DNA of 64,000 bases, from NCBI RefSeq assembly GCF_900156025.1, contig NZ_FTMO01000012.1, positions 1 to 64,000 on the forward strand, given 5' to 3'. Each line of letters starts with the position of its first letter. Within the stretch, counting starts at the first letter, position 1. The notes beneath the pieces were generated by a model. It saw only the letters and a list, made by a program, of their open reading frames with translations, made no database searches and was not told the origin of the DNA. Positions 62,741 through 64,000 of this stretch are shown in pieces. Made by a program: the position numbers and the translations under genes. This stretch comes from Allobosea sp. TND4EK4 (GTDB lineage Bacteria > Pseudomonadota > Alphaproteobacteria > Rhizobiales > Beijerinckiaceae).

Positions 62741-63565
62741 ATGAAGTTCCGTGCCAATCTCTGGCTCGGCGGAGCCTGTTTCGCGGCCGTCGTGATCGGC
62801 GGCGTCTTCGCACCCTGGCTCGCCCATACGGACCCGGTGATGGACGCCAACCTGATGAATGCCGAGGTTCCGCCCGGCTCGGAATTCTGGTTCGGTACCG
62901 ATGCGCAGGGGCGCGACATCTACAGCCGCGTGCTCTACGGGGCGCGCATCTCGCTGACGGTCGGCGTCGTCTCGCAGCTGATCAACACGGTGATCGGCGT
63001 CGCCCTGGGCCTGACGGCCGGCTACTGGGGCGGCTGGTGGGACGATTTTGTGAACGGCCTCACCAACATGATGCTGGCGATCCCCTCCCTTGTCTTCGCG
63101 CTGGCGATCATGGCGATCCTCTCGCCCGGCCTGACCAGCCTGTTGATCGCGCTCGGCCTCACCAACTGGTCCTTCACCTGCCGCCTGACGCGCGCGGCCA
63201 CGCTCTCGGTCAAGCAGCTCGGCTATGTCGAGGCGGCGCGCTCCCTGGGCTACGGCACCTTCCGCATCATGCTGACGCAGATCCTGCCGAACGTGGCCGG
63301 GCCGATCATCGTCATCGGCACGCTGGGCATGGGCGGCGCCGTGCTGGCGGAGGCCTCGCTCTCCTTCCTCGGCCTCGGCATCCGCCCGCCCTTCCCGAGC
63401 TGGGGCTCGATGCTGTCCGACGCGCGCGAGCAGATCGCGACCGCGCCCTGGATCTCGATCTTCCCGGGCCTGGCCATCTTCCTGACGGTGCTCGGCCTCA
63501 ACCTGCTGGGCGACGGGCTGCGCGACATTCTCGACCCGCATTCGCAATCCCGCAAAGGGGCTTGA
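62741..63565 (+). CDS. Dipeptide/oligopeptide-type ABC permease (DppC type), module 2
   Basis: 274 residues. WLAHTDPVMDANLMN and GTDAQGRDIYSRVLYGARISL are DppC hallmarks. The EAA loop is EAARSLGYGTFRIMLTQILPN, followed by ASLSFLGLGIRPPFPSWGSM. It is the last gene of the module before a converging regulator only 22 bp away, so no ATPase gene can follow directly. The complete transporter must borrow ATPase subunits from elsewhere in the genome. Confidence 0.93.
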   Translation: MKFRANLWLGGACFAAVVIGGVFAPWLAHTDPVMDANLMNAEVPPGSEFWFGTDAQGRDIYSRVLYGARISLTVGVVSQLINTVIGVALGLTAGYWGGWWDDFVNGLTNMMLAIPSLVFALAIMAILSPGLTSLLIALGLTNWSFTCRLTRAATLSVKQLGYVEAARSLGYGTFRIMLTQILPNVAGPIIVIGTLGMGGAVLAEASLSFLGLGIRPPFPSWGSMLSDAREQIATAPWISIFPGLAIFLTVLGLNLLGDGLRDILDPHSQSRKGA

Positions 63566-63587
63566 TTCCGGGCGGGCGCGCCGGGCT

Positions 63588-64000
63588 TCAGCGCAGCTCC
63601 TCGACATAGGTCGCCACGAAGCGCACGAGCTCGCTCTGGCGCGCGGTCCCGGTCTTGGTGAAGAGGCGCTGGAGATGCGTTCGCGCAGTCGTGGGCGCGA
63701 TGCCCATGCGCCTGGCTGCGACGATGGTGTCGAGGCCCTCCACGATCAGCGCGAGCATGCGCTCCTCCGTCGGCGTCAGCCCGCAAGCCTCGGCGACGAA
63801 GGCCAGGTTGCGCATCATTGTCGATTCGGGGTCGTCGACGGACAGCATGAACAGGTCGAGCCCCGGCAACCGCACCGCGTCCACGGCCACCTGCCGGCCG
63901 CGCAGCGATGCCGGCCAGCGCGCCTCGGCCGGCGCCGAGCCGGTGCCGCAGCGCTTCAGCCAGCCCTGGAGCCGCGCCATGAAGTCCTTGTCGTCGGCCG
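63588..64000 (-). CDS. LuxR-type transcriptional regulator, C-terminal part (cut by window end)
   Basis: The frame is open through the right window edge, so the N-terminus lies outside. The visible 137 or so residues end in a LuxR HTH: CGLTPTEERMLALIVEGLDTIVAARRMGIAPTTARTHLQRLFTKTG, quoted here in its parts T-P-T-E-E-R and T-A-R-T-H-L-Q-R-L-F-T-K-T-G. The preceding segment (ARWPASLRGRQVAVDAVRLP, FMLSVDDPES) may belong to a PAS-like or other sensory part. It is convergent with the module 2 permeases and may regulate neighbouring genes. Confidence 0.75.
   Translation of the reverse strand, partial: ADDKDFMARLQGWLKRCGTGSAPAEARWPASLRGRQVAVDAVRLPGLDLFMLSVDDPESTMMRNLAFVAEACGLTPTEERMLALIVEGLDTIVAARRMGIAPTTARTHLQRLFTKTGTARQSELVRFVATYVEELR

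Noticed and set aside
1..64000. CRISPR arrays, tRNA or rRNA genes, replication origin
   Set aside because: No direct-repeat/spacer series, cloverleaf-like or rRNA-like stretches, and no DnaA-box cluster were seen by eye; a dedicated scan was not possible.

Overview
The window is GC-rich chromosomal DNA from an alphaproteobacterium, most likely a Hyphomicrobiales (Rhizobiales) soil or plant-associated organism close to Bosea. That placement is inference. It rests on the dense stock of ABC and TRAP solute-binding proteins, LysR/GntR regulators, hydantoin and opine-type catabolic genes, and dispersed ~100-bp palindromic repeats that begin GTCAT and end ATGAC. No rRNA, tRNA or CRISPR array was seen.

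Region 1 (1-20.4 kb) is a surface-polysaccharide (O-antigen or capsule type) locus. It has a broken GT2 glycosyltransferase tail, three glutamine-dependent asparagine-synthetase-like amidotransferases (464, 8794, 13481), four SAM methyltransferases, a small ArnE/EmrE-like membrane protein, a Wzm/Wzt ABC exporter on the minus strand, wecB, and four glycosyltransferases. Together these suggest a methylated and amidated glycan that is made in the cytoplasm and exported by Wzm/Wzt. The Wzt carries an extra beta-rich domain.

Region 2 (20.4-24.8 kb) starts with a scar: an internally deleted IS5-type transposase and a truncated YqaJ/lambda-exonuclease-type phage recombinase. A complete rmlBCDA set for dTDP-L-rhamnose follows and probably feeds region 1.

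Region 3 (25-34.2 kb) is accessory catabolism: a GntR/FCD regulator divergent from an iron-containing alcohol dehydrogenase and an orphan TRAP binding protein; a LysR/quinone-oxidoreductase divergent pair; and a PaoABC-type periplasmic molybdenum aldehyde oxidoreductase.

Region 4 (34.4-51 kb) is amino-compound uptake and breakdown. A LysR gene is divergent from a PotD-A-B-C-type importer operon that continues into a four-gene flavoprotein set resembling opine oxidase/HcnABC and a RidA-family deaminase. Converging on it is a minus-strand hydantoin operon (D-hydantoinase, racemase, N-carbamoyl-D-amino-acid hydrolase) with a polar amino-acid ABC importer and a divergent LysR gene. The two halves could form one path from hydantoin to D-amino acid to imine to 2-oxoacid.

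Region 5 (51.5-64 kb) holds two parallel modules, each with a YtcJ-like amidohydrolase plus a Dpp-type binding protein and two permeases but no ATPase gene, separated by a third, chlorohydrolase-like amidohydrolase. It ends in a LuxR-type regulator cut by the window edge.
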